Shown here: positions 35,224 through 44,511 of the stretch, piece after piece
How positions within the stretch are numbered: position 1 is the stretch's first letter
Layout of the letters: each line of letters starts with the position of its first letter
Origin: Sinosporangium album
Lineage (GTDB): Bacteria; Actinomycetota; Actinomycetes; Streptosporangiales; Streptosporangiaceae
NCBI RefSeq assembly: GCF_900100605.1
Contig: NZ_FNCN01000041.1
Coordinates: 1-47,932 of the forward strand
Direction of reading: 5' to 3'
DNA length: 47,932 nt
Position numbers and translations under genes: made by a program
The notes under the pieces: generated by a model
Seen by the model: only the letters and a program-made list of their open reading frames with translations
What the model was told of the DNA's origin: nothing
The model's database searches: none

Positions 35224-37311
35224 GTGACTGAGACACCACTATGGCGCCCGGGTGCGGTCCCGGCGGAGACAAGCAGTTTCGTGGGACGGCAGCGTGAATG
35301 CGATGAAGTCCGGGAACTGCTGCTGCGGTCGAGAGCCGTCACGCTCACCGGTCTCCCCGGCGTGGGAAAAACCCGGATCGCCCTCAAGGTCGCGGGGGAC
35401 GCGCGGAGCTCCTACCCCGACGGCGTGTGGGTCGTCGACCTGTCCGCCGAACGCGACGGCGACCTGGTGCCCCACGCCGTCGCGGGCGTCCTCGGACTGC
35501 GCGAGCAGTCCACGCGGCCGCAGACCGAGGTGCTCGCAGAGTTCACCAAGGACAAGGACATGCTGCTCGTGCTCGACACCTGCGAGCACCTGCTCGGCGC
35601 CTGCAGGCAACTGATCAACCGGCTCCTCGCCGAGTGCCCCCGCGTGCGGGTCATCGCCACAAGCCGTCAACCCGTGGGCGTGGCGGGCGAACAGGTGATG
35701 GCCGTCGAACCGCTTCCCGTCCCCGAACCCGGTGACACCGACCCCGCGAGCCACGACGCGGTCGTCCTTTTCGCCGAACGGGCACGCGCGCTCATGCCCG
35801 ATACCGCGCCCGACCCCAACATGGTCGCCCGCCTGTGCCGCCTCCTGGACGGGATCCCCCTGGCCGTCGAACTGGCCGTGTGCCACCTCCGCGCCCTGAC
35901 CGTCGAGCAGATCGCCGAACGGCTCGACGACAGGTTCGCACTTCTCGCCGGCGGCCGCCGTACGCCACTGGGGCGGCACCGGACGCTGCGGACCGCGGTC
36001 GGGTGGAGCCATGAGCTGTGTACGCCGGACGAGCGACTGCTGTGGGCGCGCCTGACGGTGTTCGCGGGGTCCTTCGACGTCGAAACGGCCACCGCGATCT
36101 GCGGCGACGAATGGGTCGACGAGGTGAGCGGCCTGATCCGCCGCCTCGTCGACAAGTCGCTGCTCATCAGCGAGGGCGGGCGCTACCGCATGCACGGCGC
36201 CGTCCGCGACTACGGGCGCGAATGGCTGCGCAGGCTCGGCGAAGAGGACATGATGGTCCGCCGCCACAGCCTGCACTACCTCACGCTCGTACGGCGTGCC
36301 GCCGCCGAATGGTACGGCCCTGACCAGCTCGCCTGGGCGGCCTGGGCCCGGGCCGAACTCCCCGACCTGCGCCTCGCCCTCGGCCGCAGCCGAACCGAAG
36401 ACACCGGCCTGGAACTCGCGGGACTCCTGTGGTTCGCCTGGGTGTCCTTAGGTGAGCTCCGCGAGGGGCGCCACCACCTGGACCGCGCGATCGGGCCGCA
36501 CACCGAACCCCGGCCCGCCCATACACGGGCGCTGTGGGTACGGAGCTGGATCGCCGACGCCCAAGACGACCTCGACCTGCGCGGACAGGCGGAAGAGGCG
36601 CTGGTCGTCGCCATGGAGCAGGACGACCACCTGGCCGCGGGATACGCGGCGCGCACCGTCGCGGTCTTCGCCCTCCGCGCCGGGGAGTTCGACAGGGCCG
36701 CCGCGGCCCTCGCGCGCTCGTCCGAGCTCTTCGACCGCGCCGGCCGGCCCGCCGTCGGGCCGGCCGTCACCGAGGCCACCCAGGCGATGCTGTTCAACGC
36801 GCAGGGGCGCTACGAGGAGGCGGCAGCCGTACTCCAGAAGCAGTGGGCCCGCTGCGCCGAACGCGGAGAGCTGTGGGCGCGGGCATACGGCGACCGGGTG
36901 AGGTCCCAGGCCGAGCTCGGGCGGGGGGAGATCGGCGCGGCGGAGGCGCACGCCCGCGCCGCGCTGGACACGGCGTGGCGCTTCGGCGACGTCGCGGCGA
37001 GCGCGACGGTGTTGGAGCAGCTCGCCGCCACCGCGGCGGCGGGCGGCGACGGAGGGGCCGCCGGCCACCTGCTCGGCGCCGCGCGGCGCATGCGGACGAC
37101 GTTCGGGCTGCCGCGGGACGGGGTGCCCGGGTGCGCAGGGCTGAGGGACGACACCGAGCGCCGCGCCCGGGAGCTCGTCGGGGACGCGGTTTTCGAGGAG
37201 GAGCTCTCCCGTGGTCTGACCGTGCCGCCGGACACGGCGGTGGCGGGCGTCCGCGGGGGAGCACCGTTGCGCGACACCGTCGACCAGCGGCCTTTCACCC
37301 CCAAGGCTTGA
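35224..37311 (+). CDS. NB-ARC/AAA-type ATPase regulator with TPR-like C-terminus, no HTH
   Basis: The 695-residue protein has a STAND-type ATPase at the N-terminus: SSFVGRQRECDEV, Walker A GLPGVGKTR (43-51), Walker B LLVLDTCEHLL (114-124), sensor VIATSRQP and GIPLAVELA. A winged-helix-like part (LTVFAGSFDVETATAICG; RYRMHGAVRDYGRE) and helical TPR-like repeats from about 380 follow. In most actinomycete relatives an N-terminal SARP/OmpR or C-terminal LuxR DNA-binding domain is fused; here the chain ends at TPFPK-like sequence without either. It may act through a partner or lack direct DNA binding. GTG at 35224 lacks a strong ribosome site. Confidence 0.8.
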   Translation: MTETPLWRPGAVPAETSSFVGRQRECDEVRELLLRSRAVTLTGLPGVGKTRIALKVAGDARSSYPDGVWVVDLSAERDGDLVPHAVAGVLGLREQSTRPQTEVLAEFTKDKDMLLVLDTCEHLLGACRQLINRLLAECPRVRVIATSRQPVGVAGEQVMAVEPLPVPEPGDTDPASHDAVVLFAERARALMPDTAPDPNMVARLCRLLDGIPLAVELAVCHLRALTVEQIAERLDDRFALLAGGRRTPLGRHRTLRTAVGWSHELCTPDERLLWARLTVFAGSFDVETATAICGDEWVDEVSGLIRRLVDKSLLISEGGRYRMHGAVRDYGREWLRRLGEEDMMVRRHSLHYLTLVRRAAAEWYGPDQLAWAAWARAELPDLRLALGRSRTEDTGLELAGLLWFAWVSLGELREGRHHLDRAIGPHTEPRPAHTRALWVRSWIADAQDDLDLRGQAEEALVVAMEQDDHLAAGYAARTVAVFALRAGEFDRAAAALARSSELFDRAGRPAVGPAVTEATQAMLFNAQGRYEEAAAVLQKQWARCAERGELWARAYGDRVRSQAELGRGEIGAAEAHARAALDTAWRFGDVAASATVLEQLAATAAAGGDGGAAGHLLGAARRMRTTFGLPRDGVPGCAGLRDDTERRARELVGDAVFEEELSRGLTVPPDTAVAGVRGGAPLRDTVDQRPFTPKA

Positions 37312-37322
37312 AACACCGCCCT

Positions 37323-37390
37323 GATCAGTGACGTGCTCTGATCACTGACGTGCGTCGATCACTGACGTGCGTCGATCACTGACGTGCTCT
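37323..37390. repeat. 17-bp tandem repeat, four copies, overlapping the add stop codon
   Basis: GATCACTGACGTGCGTC is repeated four times (37323-37339, 37340-37356, 37357-37373, 37374-37390) with small changes. The last copy overlaps the 3' end of the adenosine deaminase gene and includes its stop codon. Confidence 0.9.
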
Positions 37391-38431
37391 GAGCACTCGC
37401 GTCTCGTCGTGCGGGTCGGGTGCGGCCAGCCAGGCGTCCACACCCGCCAGCAGCTCCTTGCGCACCCCCTCGGGCGCGGCCGACGACCTGATCGACTGCC
37501 GGGCCAGTTCGGCCAGCTCGGCGTCGCTGAACCCGAACTCCTCACGGGCCAACTCGTATTGCGCGAGCAGCCGCGACCCGAACAGCAGCGGATCGTCGGC
37601 CCCGAGCGCGATCGGCACCCCCGCGTCGAACATGGCGCGCAGCGGTACGGCGGAAGCGTGCTCGGCCACCCCCAGCCCCACGTTGGACATGGGGCACACC
37701 TCACAGGTGACCTGGCGGTCGGCCAGCCGGTCGAGCAGCCGCGGGGACTCCGCCGCGCGCACCCCGTGGCCGACCCGGTCCGCGGCGAGGTCGTCCACGC
37801 ACTCGCCCACGCTCACCGGCCCTGACAGCTCGCCGCCGTGCGGAACCGACAGCAAGCCGGCGCGGCGCGCGATGCGGAACGCGCCGTCGAAGTCGCGCGC
37901 CCGCCCTCGCCTCTCGTCGTTGGAAAGGCCGAACCCCACCACGCCCCGATCTGCGTACTGCGCCGCGAGCCGGGCCAAGGTCTTCGCGTCCAGGGAGTGG
38001 CGTGTGCGGTTGGCCGCCACGATCAGCGCGATGCCGACGCCTGTGGCCTGCGACGCTCGATCGACAGCGTCGAGGACCAGTTCGAGGGTGGGGGTCAGGC
38101 CGCCGAACCTCGCGGCGTATCCCGACGGGTCGACCTGGATCTCCAGCCATCTGGAGCCCTCCGTCGCCTCGTCTTCGGCGGTCTCGCGCACCAGGCGGTA
38201 AACGTCATCCGGGGTGCGCAGCACCGAGCGGGCCGTGTCGTAGAGCCGCTGGAAACGGAACCATCCCCGCTCGTCGGTGGCCCGCAGTTTCGGTGGCCAG
38301 TCTCCGACGAGCGCCTCCGGGAGATGCACGCCCTGCTCGGCGGCGAGCTCAAGCAGCGTCTCGTGACGCATTGATCCGGTGAAGTGCAGGTGGAGGTGGG
38401 CTTTCGGCAGCTCGGCGAGGGGACGTGGCAT
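37376..38431 (-). CDS. add: Adenosine deaminase family protein
   Basis: The 351-residue metalloenzyme removes the amino group of adenosine (or a related purine). It has LPKAHLHLHFTGSMR with His14 and His16 as zinc ligands, SVPHGGELSG with the catalytic Glu, DRVGHGVRA, CEVCPMSNVGLG and ALGADDPLLFGS with the terminal Asp-Asp pair. HFTG rather than HLDG is a variant I know from actinobacterial members. ATG at 38431 (AGGA 7 nt upstream) is preferred over 38437; the frame stays open far upstream with no homology. The 3' end runs into a 17-bp tandem repeat. Confidence 0.88.
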   Translation of the reverse strand: MPRPLAELPKAHLHLHFTGSMRHETLLELAAEQGVHLPEALVGDWPPKLRATDERGWFRFQRLYDTARSVLRTPDDVYRLVRETAEDEATEGSRWLEIQVDPSGYAARFGGLTPTLELVLDAVDRASQATGVGIALIVAANRTRHSLDAKTLARLAAQYADRGVVGFGLSNDERRGRARDFDGAFRIARRAGLLSVPHGGELSGPVSVGECVDDLAADRVGHGVRAAESPRLLDRLADRQVTCEVCPMSNVGLGVAEHASAVPLRAMFDAGVPIALGADDPLLFGSRLLAQYELAREEFGFSDAELAELARQSIRSSAAPEGVRKELLAGVDAWLAAPDPHDETRVLRARQ

Positions 38432-38617
38432 TTCCATATCCTGCCGTATCTCGCGCGCTTCCCGCCGGGATCTTCCCTCATCCCCGGAAGCGTCCTCGGA
38501 CTCGTTTCCCCGGCTCATCCGCTCGGGCTCATCCGCTCGGGCGTGGTTCTCCGGTGTGGTCGTCCGGTGTGGTCGCCCGGGGCGGTTCTCCGGTCGGCTC
38601 GCGGGCGGGAAAGGCGA

Positions 38618-38658
38618 ACGGCCCGGCGGGTGGCGCTGGGCGCCTCCTGCCGGGCCGT
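38618..38658 (-). terminator. Terminator after aspartate aminotransferase gene
   Basis: ACGGCCCGGC pairs with GCCGGGCCGT, extended by TGGCGC/GCGCC inside, in the 275-bp gap downstream of the aminotransferase stop on the minus strand. Confidence 0.75.
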
Positions 38659-38705
38659 CGTCGATGCCCATTGGTCCGCTTGGTCCGCTGGGCGTCCGCT
38701 GAGGG

Positions 38706-39914
38706 TCAGCGGGCCTGCGAGAGCAGCTTGGAGATGCGGGTGACGCCCTCGACGAGGTCATCGTCGCCCAGAGCATAGGAAAGGCGGACGTATCCGGGAG
38801 TGCCGAACGCCTCGCCCGGGACGACCGCGACCTCGGCCTGCTCCAGGATCACCTCGGCGAGCTCGGCGGAGGTCTGCGGGCGCGTGCCGCCGATCTCCTT
38901 GCCGAGCACGGCCTTGACCGACGGGTAGACGTAGAACGCGCCGAGCGGCTCCGGGCAGACCACGCCGGGGATCTCATTGAGCATCCGGACCATGATCTGG
39001 CGGCGGCGGTCGAATGCCTCGCGCATCTCCGCCACGGCGGAGAGATCGCCCGTCACGGCCGCGAGCGCCGCGGCCTGGGCCACGTTCGAGACGTTGGACG
39101 TGGAGTGCGACTGGAGGTTGGTCACGGCCTTGACCACGTCGGCGGGGCCGATCAGCCAGCCCACCCGCCAACCGGTCATGGCGTAGGTCTTGGCGACGCC
39201 GTTCAGGATGACGACCCGGTCGGCGAGCTCGGGCACCGCCGTGGCGATGGAGGTGAACTTCGCGTCGCCGTAGACCAAGTGCTCGTAGATCTCGTCGGTC
39301 ACGACCCACAGGTCGTGCTCGGCCGCCCAGCGGCCGATCTCGATCGTCTGCTCGGCGGAGTAGACCGCGCCGGTGGGGTTGGACGGCGAGACGAAGAGCA
39401 GGACCTTGGTGCGCTCGGTGCGCGCCGCCTCAAGCTGCTCGACCGAGGCGAGGTAGCCCGTCGTCTCATCGGTCACCACGTCGACCTGGACCCCGCCGGC
39501 AAGCTTGATCGCCTCGGGGTAGGTCGTCCAGTACGGCGCGACCACGAGAACCTCGTCACCCGGGTCGAGCAGGGCCGCGAAAGCCTCGTAGACGGCCTGC
39601 TTGCCGCCGTTGGTCACGACGATGCGTGAGGCGTCCACCTCGTAGCCGGAGTCGCGCAGGGTCTTCTCCGCGATGGCCTGCTTGAGCTCCGGCAGGCCTG
39701 CGGCCTGCGTGTACTTGTGGAACCTGGGCGTACGGCACGCCTCGACGGCGGCCTCGACGATGTAGCCGGGGGTCGGGAAGTCGGGCTCGCCCGCGCCGAA
39801 GCCGATGACCGGCCGTCCGGCGGCCTTCATCGCCTTGGCCTTGGCGTCCACGGCCAACGTGGCCGACTCGGAGATGGATGAAATGCGCGCTGAGACGCGG
39901 CGTCGCGTGGTCAT
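38706..39914 (-). CDS. aspC: Aspartate aminotransferase, class I/II PLP enzyme
   Basis: The 402-residue enzyme interconverts aspartate/2-oxoglutarate with oxaloacetate/glutamate. It shows [62 protein letters not shown] (PLP lysine), and the C-terminal [14 protein letters not shown]. The start [20 protein letters not shown] matches actinobacterial AspC; ATG at 39914 (GGGA close upstream) is chosen, with ATG 39923 possible. Position next to tRNA-Trp/secE matches Streptomyces gene order. Confidence 0.93.
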   Translation of the reverse strand: MTTRRRVSARISSISESATLAVDAKAKAMKAAGRPVIGFGAGEPDFPTPGYIVEAAVEACRTPRFHKYTQAAGLPELKQAIAEKTLRDSGYEVDASRIVVTNGGKQAVYEAFAALLDPGDEVLVVAPYWTTYPEAIKLAGGVQVDVVTDETTGYLASVEQLEAARTERTKVLLFVSPSNPTGAVYSAEQTIEIGRWAAEHDLWVVTDEIYEHLVYGDAKFTSIATAVPELADRVVILNGVAKTYAMTGWRVGWLIGPADVVKAVTNLQSHSTSNVSNVAQAAALAAVTGDLSAVAEMREAFDRRRQIMVRMLNEIPGVVCPEPLGAFYVYPSVKAVLGKEIGGTRPQTSAELAEVILEQAEVAVVPGEAFGTPGYVRLSYALGDDDLVEGVTRISKLLSQAR

Positions 39915-40058
39915 GGTTCCCATCGTTTCAGACGTGGCGAACGGGTGTCCGCCCGATATCGGCATGTGGGCGGTGGCGCCGCCGTACATCCCCGGAGGGG
40001 AAGGCGTTCGGGGGCGCAAGACCCCCACCTGGGCGATCATCCCGGATAGCGGCTCTGG

Positions 40059-40088
40059 TTCGACGCGGGGGGCAATCCTGCGTACACT
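40059..40088 (+). promoter_or_regulatory. Probable promoter of tRNA-Trp and secE
   Basis: TTCGAC (40059-40064) and TACACT (40083-40088) are spaced 18 bp, about 90 bp before the tRNA. The divergent aspC gene reads the other way from the same 263-bp region. Confidence 0.4.
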
Positions 40089-40177
40089 CCTGCTTGGTTC
40101 TGCTGACGCCTGTCGGCAGAGCCGTGGTGTGCCACCGACATTCTTCCGGCTCGTCGGGGTATGGTGGTTCACAACCT

Positions 40178-40250
40178 AGGGCACTAGCGCAATTGGTAGC
40201 GCACCGGTCTCCAAAACCGGCGGTTGGGGGTTCGAGTCCCTCGTGCCCTG
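40178..40250 (+). tRNA. tRNA-Trp (anticodon CCA)
   Basis: A complete 73-nt cloverleaf: acceptor arms AGGGCAC and GTGCCCT, discriminator G40250, anticodon arm CCGGT-CT-CCA-AA-ACCGG with CCA at 40211-40213, and T-loop GTTCGAGTCC. No CCA tail is encoded. tRNA-Trp directly before secE is the standard actinomycete arrangement. Confidence 0.97.
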
Positions 40251-40326
40251 CGGAGTGCGGTCCGCGCATCAAGGGCGTGTCAGCGCGCCGCATGTTGCGA
40301 TGGACACGACAGAGCAGGTGAGGACT

Positions 40327-40578
40327 GTGGCGATCGACACGCGCGGCGAAACCGCAGACAAGCCAGGCAGGCCGAGCGGAGAGAAGAAGCGTACTTCTCC
40401 CGCCCTTTTCTATCGGCAGGTTGTCGCGGAGCTGCGCAAGGTCATTTGGCCCACGCGCAAGAATCTCATTAATTACACCATTGTTGTCCTGGTCTTCGTT
40501 TTGATCATGGTGGCTATCGTGTCCGGGCTCGACGCCCTTCTCACTGAGGGTGTGCTGGCGGTCTTCGGCGGAAGCTGA
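40327..40578 (+). CDS. secE: Preprotein translocase subunit SecE
   Basis: The 83-residue protein is the single-helix SecE of the SecYEG channel. FYRQVVAELRKVIWPTRKNL is the conserved amphipathic segment, followed by the membrane helix YTIVVLVFVLIMVAIVSGLD. GTG at 40327 gives AIDTRGETADKPG at the start and follows AGGTGAGG; an ATG at 40300 without a ribosome site would add nine residues. nusG follows after 70 bp, as in most bacteria. Confidence 0.95.
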   Translation: MAIDTRGETADKPGRPSGEKKRTSPALFYRQVVAELRKVIWPTRKNLINYTIVVLVFVLIMVAIVSGLDALLTEGVLAVFGGS

Positions 40579-40648
40579 GCCGAATGAGCGGCGGCCCCGC
40601 CCAGCCGGGAGCCACCAGTCCGACCGACGTTAGAGAGAAAGAGCCACC

Positions 40649-41440
40649 GTGTCCGAGTCCCCGCTTTCCTCCGGTGATTCCCGCAAAGAGTGGGAAGGTA
40701 AGCCGGAAGAGGCCACCGACGCCGTCTTGGCCGCCGAGGAGTCCGCCGGCGACGACGCGCCCGCCGATGGCACCGACGAGAGCGGTGCCGCAGGCGAGGA
40801 CGCCGCCGCCGAGGCTGCTTCCGTTGACGAAGACGGTGACATCGTCCCAGACGTCGACCCCGTGCAGGAGTTCCGCGCCCAACTCGTCGGCCTGGAGGGC
40901 GAGTGGTACGTGATCCACTCCTACGCGGGTTACGAGAACCGCGTGAAGTCCAACATCGAGAGCCGCACCGGTTCGCTCAACATGGAGGAGTTCATCTTCC
41001 AGGTCGAGGTGCCGACCCACACGGTGCTTGAGACCAAGAGCGGCAAGAAGACCCCGGTCAAGGAGCGTGTGCTGCCGGGTTATGTGCTCGTCCGCATGGA
41101 CCTCACCGACGAGTCGTGGGCCGCGGTGCGCAACACGCCGGGCGTGACGGGATTCGTCGGCCTGTCCAACAAGCCGAGCCCGCTGAGCCTCGACGAGGTC
41201 GCCAAGCTTCTCGCGCCCGAGCCGACCGAGGAGGCCAAGAAGGTCTCCGCCAAGGCGGCCTCCGCCACGGTCGACTTCGAGATCGGCGAGTCGGTCACCG
41301 TCATGGACGGCCCGTTCGCCACCCTGCCCGCGACGGTCAGTGAGATCAGTCCCGAGTCCCAGAAGCTCAAGGTGCTCGTGTCGATCTTCGGCCGCGAGAC
41401 CCCGGTCGAGCTCTCGTTCAACCAGGTCTCCAAGATCTGA
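40649..41440 (+). CDS. nusG: Transcription termination/antitermination protein NusG
   Basis: The 263-residue protein has an N-terminal acidic extension of about 80 residues ([20 protein letters not shown]), then the NGN domain ([32 protein letters not shown]) and a C-terminal KOW domain ([20 protein letters not shown]). It binds RNA polymerase, modulates pausing and links it to Rho or ribosomes. The long acidic extension is typical of actinomycete NusG and absent in E. coli. GTG start. Confidence 0.96.
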   Translation: MSESPLSSGDSRKEWEGKPEEATDAVLAAEESAGDDAPADGTDESGAAGEDAAAEAASVDEDGDIVPDVDPVQEFRAQLVGLEGEWYVIHSYAGYENRVKSNIESRTGSLNMEEFIFQVEVPTHTVLETKSGKKTPVKERVLPGYVLVRMDLTDESWAAVRNTPGVTGFVGLSNKPSPLSLDEVAKLLAPEPTEEAKKVSAKAASATVDFEIGESVTVMDGPFATLPATVSEISPESQKLKVLVSIFGRETPVELSFNQVSKI

Positions 41441-41444
41441 GGTT

Positions 41445-41477
41445 CCGAGACGCGCTGGATCATCCGGCGCGTCTCGG
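41445..41477 (+). terminator. Hairpin after nusG
   Basis: CCGAGACGCGC pairs with GCGCGTCTCGG (11 bp) around an 11-nt loop, directly behind the nusG stop. It separates the secE-nusG transcript from the ribosomal genes. Confidence 0.75.
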
Positions 41478-41675
41478 CCTTCCAGCATGCGTCACCCGCG
41501 GCCGTCCCACCCTCGCCCGTGAGGGCGGGGGCTTACGTCGTCGGCCCTCCCAGCAGGGGGTTCGGGCGGTTGAGGCCCCGGTGCTCGCATAGACTGGCCA
41601 GTCGTCCCGTGAGCGTGGGAGCAGTTCACCGCGCCTACGGGGGTTTTGTAGGACAAAGGACCCGGAGAAGGATAA

Positions 41676-42107
41676 ATGCCTCCGAAGAGGAAAGTCGCCG
41701 CGCTGGTCAAGGTTCAGCTTCCCGCCGGCCAGGCCACGCCCGCCCCGCCGGTCGGTACCGCGCTCGGCCCCCACGGCGTCAACATCATGGACTTCGTGAA
41801 GCAGTACAACGCTGCCACGGAGGCTCAGCGGGGCAACATCATCCCCGTTGAGATCACCATCTACGAAGACCGCAGCTTCACCTTCATCACCAAGACGCCG
41901 CCGGCGCCTGAGCTGATCAAGAAGGCCGCGGGTCTCGACAAGGGTTCCGCCAACCCGCTTCGCGACAAGGTGGGCAAGCTGACCAAGGACCAGCTCCGCC
42001 AGATCGCCGAGACCAAGCTGCAGGACCTCAACGCCAACGACATCGAGGCCGCCGAGAAGATCATCGCCGGCACCGCCCGTTCCATGGGCATCACGGTCGC
42101 CGACTAG
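41676..42107 (+). CDS. rplK: 50S ribosomal protein L11
   Basis: The 143-residue protein forms part of the GTPase centre on 23S rRNA (the thiostrepton site). Visible: [40 protein letters not shown] and the C-terminal RNA-binding part [19 protein letters not shown], with proline-rich linker at [16 protein letters not shown] at 41676 follows GGAGAAGG. The 235-bp gap before it holds the nusG terminator and probably a promoter of its own. Confidence 0.98.
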   Translation: MPPKRKVAALVKVQLPAGQATPAPPVGTALGPHGVNIMDFVKQYNAATEAQRGNIIPVEITIYEDRSFTFITKTPPAPELIKKAAGLDKGSANPLRDKVGKLTKDQLRQIAETKLQDLNANDIEAAEKIIAGTARSMGITVAD

Positions 42108-42258
42108 TCGACTCGACGTTCGTTTCGAAGATTCCAGAAGAACGAGCCCCCGCATCCACGGACATCCCGGTGATATCGGATGATCCTCGATGAGAAGGCT
42201 CAGTGGGGTGGGCCAGGCGCTGGCCCTCGAACCACGGACTCCGCGAAGGAGAGAGCAA

Positions 42259-42978
42259 GTGAAGCGCAGCAAGGGCTACCGCAACGCATCGGCCCAGGTG
42301 GACCGCGACCGTCTCCACACGCCTGTCGAGGCGGCCAAACTGGCCAAGGAGACCTCGGTCACCAAGTTCGACGCCACCGTCGAAGTGGCTCTGCGCCTGG
42401 GTGTCGACCCGCGCAAGGCCGACCAGATCGTCCGCGGCACCGTCAACCTCCCGCACGGCACCGGTAAGACCGCCCGGGTCCTGGTCTTCGCGACCGGCGA
42501 CCGTGCCGAGGAGGCCCGCCAGGCCGGCGCCGACATCGTCGGCGCCGACGAGCTGATCGACGAGATCAGCAAGGGCAACCGCCTGTCGGAGTTCGACGCG
42601 GTCGTCGCGACCCCCGAGCTCATGGGCAAGGTCGGCCGCCTCGGTCGAGTCCTCGGTCCCCGCGGCCTCATGCCGAACCCCAAGTCCGGCACCGTCACGC
42701 CCGACGTGGCCAAGGCCGTCACCGACATCAAGGGCGGAAAGATCGAGTTCCGTGTCGACCGGCACGCGAACCTCCACTTCGTCATCGGCAAGGTCTCCTT
42801 CCCCGAGCGCCAGCTCCTGGAGAACTACTCCGCAGCCCTCGACGAGGTTCTCCGTCTCAAGCCGTCCGCCGCCAAGGGCCGCTACCTCAAGAAGGTCACC
42901 TTCTCGACCAGCATGGGCCCCGGCATCCCGGTCGACCCCAGCGTGACGCGTGGCGTGACCTCCGAGCTCGACGCCTGA
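42259..42978 (+). CDS. rplA: 50S ribosomal protein L1
   Basis: The 239-residue protein binds 23S rRNA at the L1 stalk and usually represses its own mRNA. It shows VKRSKGYRN at the start, [52 protein letters not shown] and a C-terminal [20 protein letters not shown] at 42259 follows AAGGAG; the 151-bp gap after rplK may contain the autoregulatory L1 site, though I cannot place it exactly. Confidence 0.98.
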   Translation: MKRSKGYRNASAQVDRDRLHTPVEAAKLAKETSVTKFDATVEVALRLGVDPRKADQIVRGTVNLPHGTGKTARVLVFATGDRAEEARQAGADIVGADELIDEISKGNRLSEFDAVVATPELMGKVGRLGRVLGPRGLMPNPKSGTVTPDVAKAVTDIKGGKIEFRVDRHANLHFVIGKVSFPERQLLENYSAALDEVLRLKPSAAKGRYLKKVTFSTSMGPGIPVDPSVTRGVTSELDA

Positions 42979-43019
42979 CAGCCGCCCGGAGCCGCCTCTG
43001 CGGCTCTGAGCGCGCTTCT

Positions 43020-43045
43020 GAGCCCCTGCCGTACGGCAGGGGCTC
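43020..43045 (+). terminator. Terminator after rplA
   Basis: A perfect 26-bp palindrome, GAGCCCCTGCCGT followed by its complement, and then TTCTT, 42 bp after the rplA stop. It contains the word CCGTACGG that recurs through the window. Confidence 0.85.
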
Positions 43046-43246
43046 TTCTTATGCGATGCCGTACGGCGAGAGCCTGGTCCGCCCTTCCGTGCCTGCGAGT
43101 GGCCGACTCCCGGGACCGGGGGTCCTGGGCCTCCACCAAATGGCCATTTTTCCGGGCAGCCAATCCTCCCTTTGGTGGACGCGGATCGCCCGGCCGGTGC
43201 GTAGGGTCGAGGCTAAGTGAACGGGGACACGAAGGGACTAACACCG

Positions 43247-44089
43247 ATGCGCCGGACAACGCTTGCGATCGCCGCCCTGGGATCGGCCGCTCTTCTGGCG
43301 GTCACCGGGTGCGGATCGAACAGCGTGCAGTCTCTGGGCAACATCCAACTGAGCGCTGCGGAAGCCGTTGCCGCGAGCGCAGAGAAGGTTCAAGAGGTCA
43401 CGTCCTACACCGTCGACGGCGTCGCCAACTTCAATGGAGGCGATAGCGAGACGGGCAAGGTTCAGGGCCGCATGATCTACCAGGGCAAGCCCCAGCTCGC
43501 GGTGGACATCAACGTGGACAGCGCGTCGTTCGGCAGCCAGAGCCTGCCCGGAGGGGCGCGGGCGATCCTTCTCGGCGACACGGTCTACGTGAAGCTGGAC
43601 ATCCTTCAGAAGGTCGCGGGTGCCACCAAGCCGTGGATCAAGGTGCCGCTGTCCGAGGCCGACAAGGAGGGCGTCGACACCGGACAGCTCCTCGGCCAGG
43701 TGCAGCAGTTCGACCTCGCCAACGCGACCAAGATGCTGTCGACCTCCAAGGACGTGAAGGCGGTCGGCACCGAGACCGTGGGAGGCGTGGAGACCACCCA
43801 CTACAGCGGCACCTTCCCGGTCGACGCGGCGGTCGCCCAGCTGCCCGCCGAGGCCAAGGAGCGCGCCACGCGGAACTTCGCGGAGCTCAAGAACGTCAAG
43901 TTCGACCTTTGGGCCGACGCCCAGAGCCTGCCTCGCAAGATCACCCTGAGTGGTGGCGACGAGCATGGCAAGGCCGACCTCGCGCTCGAGTTCAAGGGCT
44001 TCAACGAGCCCGCAGACATCAGCGCTCCTCCCGCCGACCAGGTGGGCGAGTTCCCCAAGGAAGCGCTCGGCCGCGCTGCCCACAACTGA
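43247..44089 (+). CDS. LppX/LprG-like lipoprotein
   Basis: The 280-residue protein has a lipoprotein signal with lipobox LLAVTGC (Cys22), then a beta-rich domain: AAEAVAASAEKVQEVTSYTV, MIYQGKPQLAVDINV, ILLGDTVYVKLD, and VDAAVAQLPAEAKERATRNF. This fits the LppX_LprAFG family, which in mycobacteria binds lipids at the outer face of the membrane. A lipoprotein of this kind between rplA and rplJ is conserved in Streptomyces and relatives. ATG at 43247 is chosen so that the signal peptide is compact; GTG 43217 would add 10 residues. Confidence 0.85.
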   Translation: MRRTTLAIAALGSAALLAVTGCGSNSVQSLGNIQLSAAEAVAASAEKVQEVTSYTVDGVANFNGGDSETGKVQGRMIYQGKPQLAVDINVDSASFGSQSLPGGARAILLGDTVYVKLDILQKVAGATKPWIKVPLSEADKEGVDTGQLLGQVQQFDLANATKMLSTSKDVKAVGTETVGGVETTHYSGTFPVDAAVAQLPAEAKERATRNFAELKNVKFDLWADAQSLPRKITLSGGDEHGKADLALEFKGFNEPADISAPPADQVGEFPKEALGRAAHN

Positions 44090-44132
44090 ACCTGAATCGA
44101 TGACCGACCGCGGGCCAGGCGGTCGGCATGCC

Positions 44133-44166
44133 GTGCCCGGCGATCTCGATCGAGATCGCCGGGCAC
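44133..44166 (+). terminator. Terminator after lipoprotein gene
   Basis: A perfect 34-bp palindrome, GTGCCCGGCGATCTCGA and its complement, 44 bp behind the stop codon. Confidence 0.85.
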
Positions 44167-44299
44167 GCCCATGTTCACAGGGCCACGTTCACCGGGTTCT
44201 CGGGCACAGGGTTCTCGGGCCAAGGGGCGGTCGGTGCGGTCTGCGGGAATGTGGCTTGGGACGGTTTGCTCTCGGGGGCGGGGGAGGGTAGCCTGTCCG

Positions 44300-44437
44300 T
44301 GCCGAAGACCGCCGGTCGTCGTCGAGTGCCCTTATGCCTTGACGGCCGAAGAGTTCACGTGAGTGGACGGCCAGCGCAGGTTGTGATTCGAGTTTCCATG
44401 TGGTGGATGCGGCCCTGGGCCGCCGTCCTCGCGTGAG
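44300..44437 (+). promoter_or_regulatory. Ribosomal protein L10 leader
   Basis: The region has the elements I associate with actinobacterial L10 leaders: GCCGAAGACCGCCGGTCG at 44301, TGCCTTGACGGCCGAAGAG near 44335 and CAGCGCAGGTTGTG near 44371. L10(L12)4 binding to this RNA represses rplJL translation in other bacteria. The exact fold was not computed. Confidence 0.55.
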
Positions 44438-44472
44438 AGCCCCGTGCGCCTGCGCCGGGGCTTGTTTGTTTT
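44438..44472 (+). terminator. Attenuator hairpin with U-tract before rplJ
   Basis: AGCCCCG and CGGGGCT form a 7-bp stem around TGCGCCTGCGC, directly followed by TGTTTGTTTT. The U-tract is unusual for such GC-rich DNA and sits 40 bases upstream of the rplJ start, so it probably regulates read-through into rplJL. Confidence 0.7.
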
Positions 44473-44511
44473 CCTCTGTCCTTCGCCGGCGGCACATCTG
44501 GAAGGAGGCCC

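Larger units (their letters stand above)
44090..44511. other. Leader region of rplJ
   Basis: The 422 bp before rplJ hold the lipoprotein gene terminator, the L10 leader and an attenuator hairpin with U-tract. No separate gene is seen. Confidence 0.6.

Noticed and set aside
34400-35272. A 290-residue minus-strand frame before the NB-ARC gene
   Set aside because: Pro/Arg-rich with repeats derived from the 24-bp tandem array; no domain, and it overlaps the NB-ARC start region.
37323-37390. The 17-bp tandem array as a CRISPR
   Set aside because: Units are directly adjacent without spacers and no cas genes are present.
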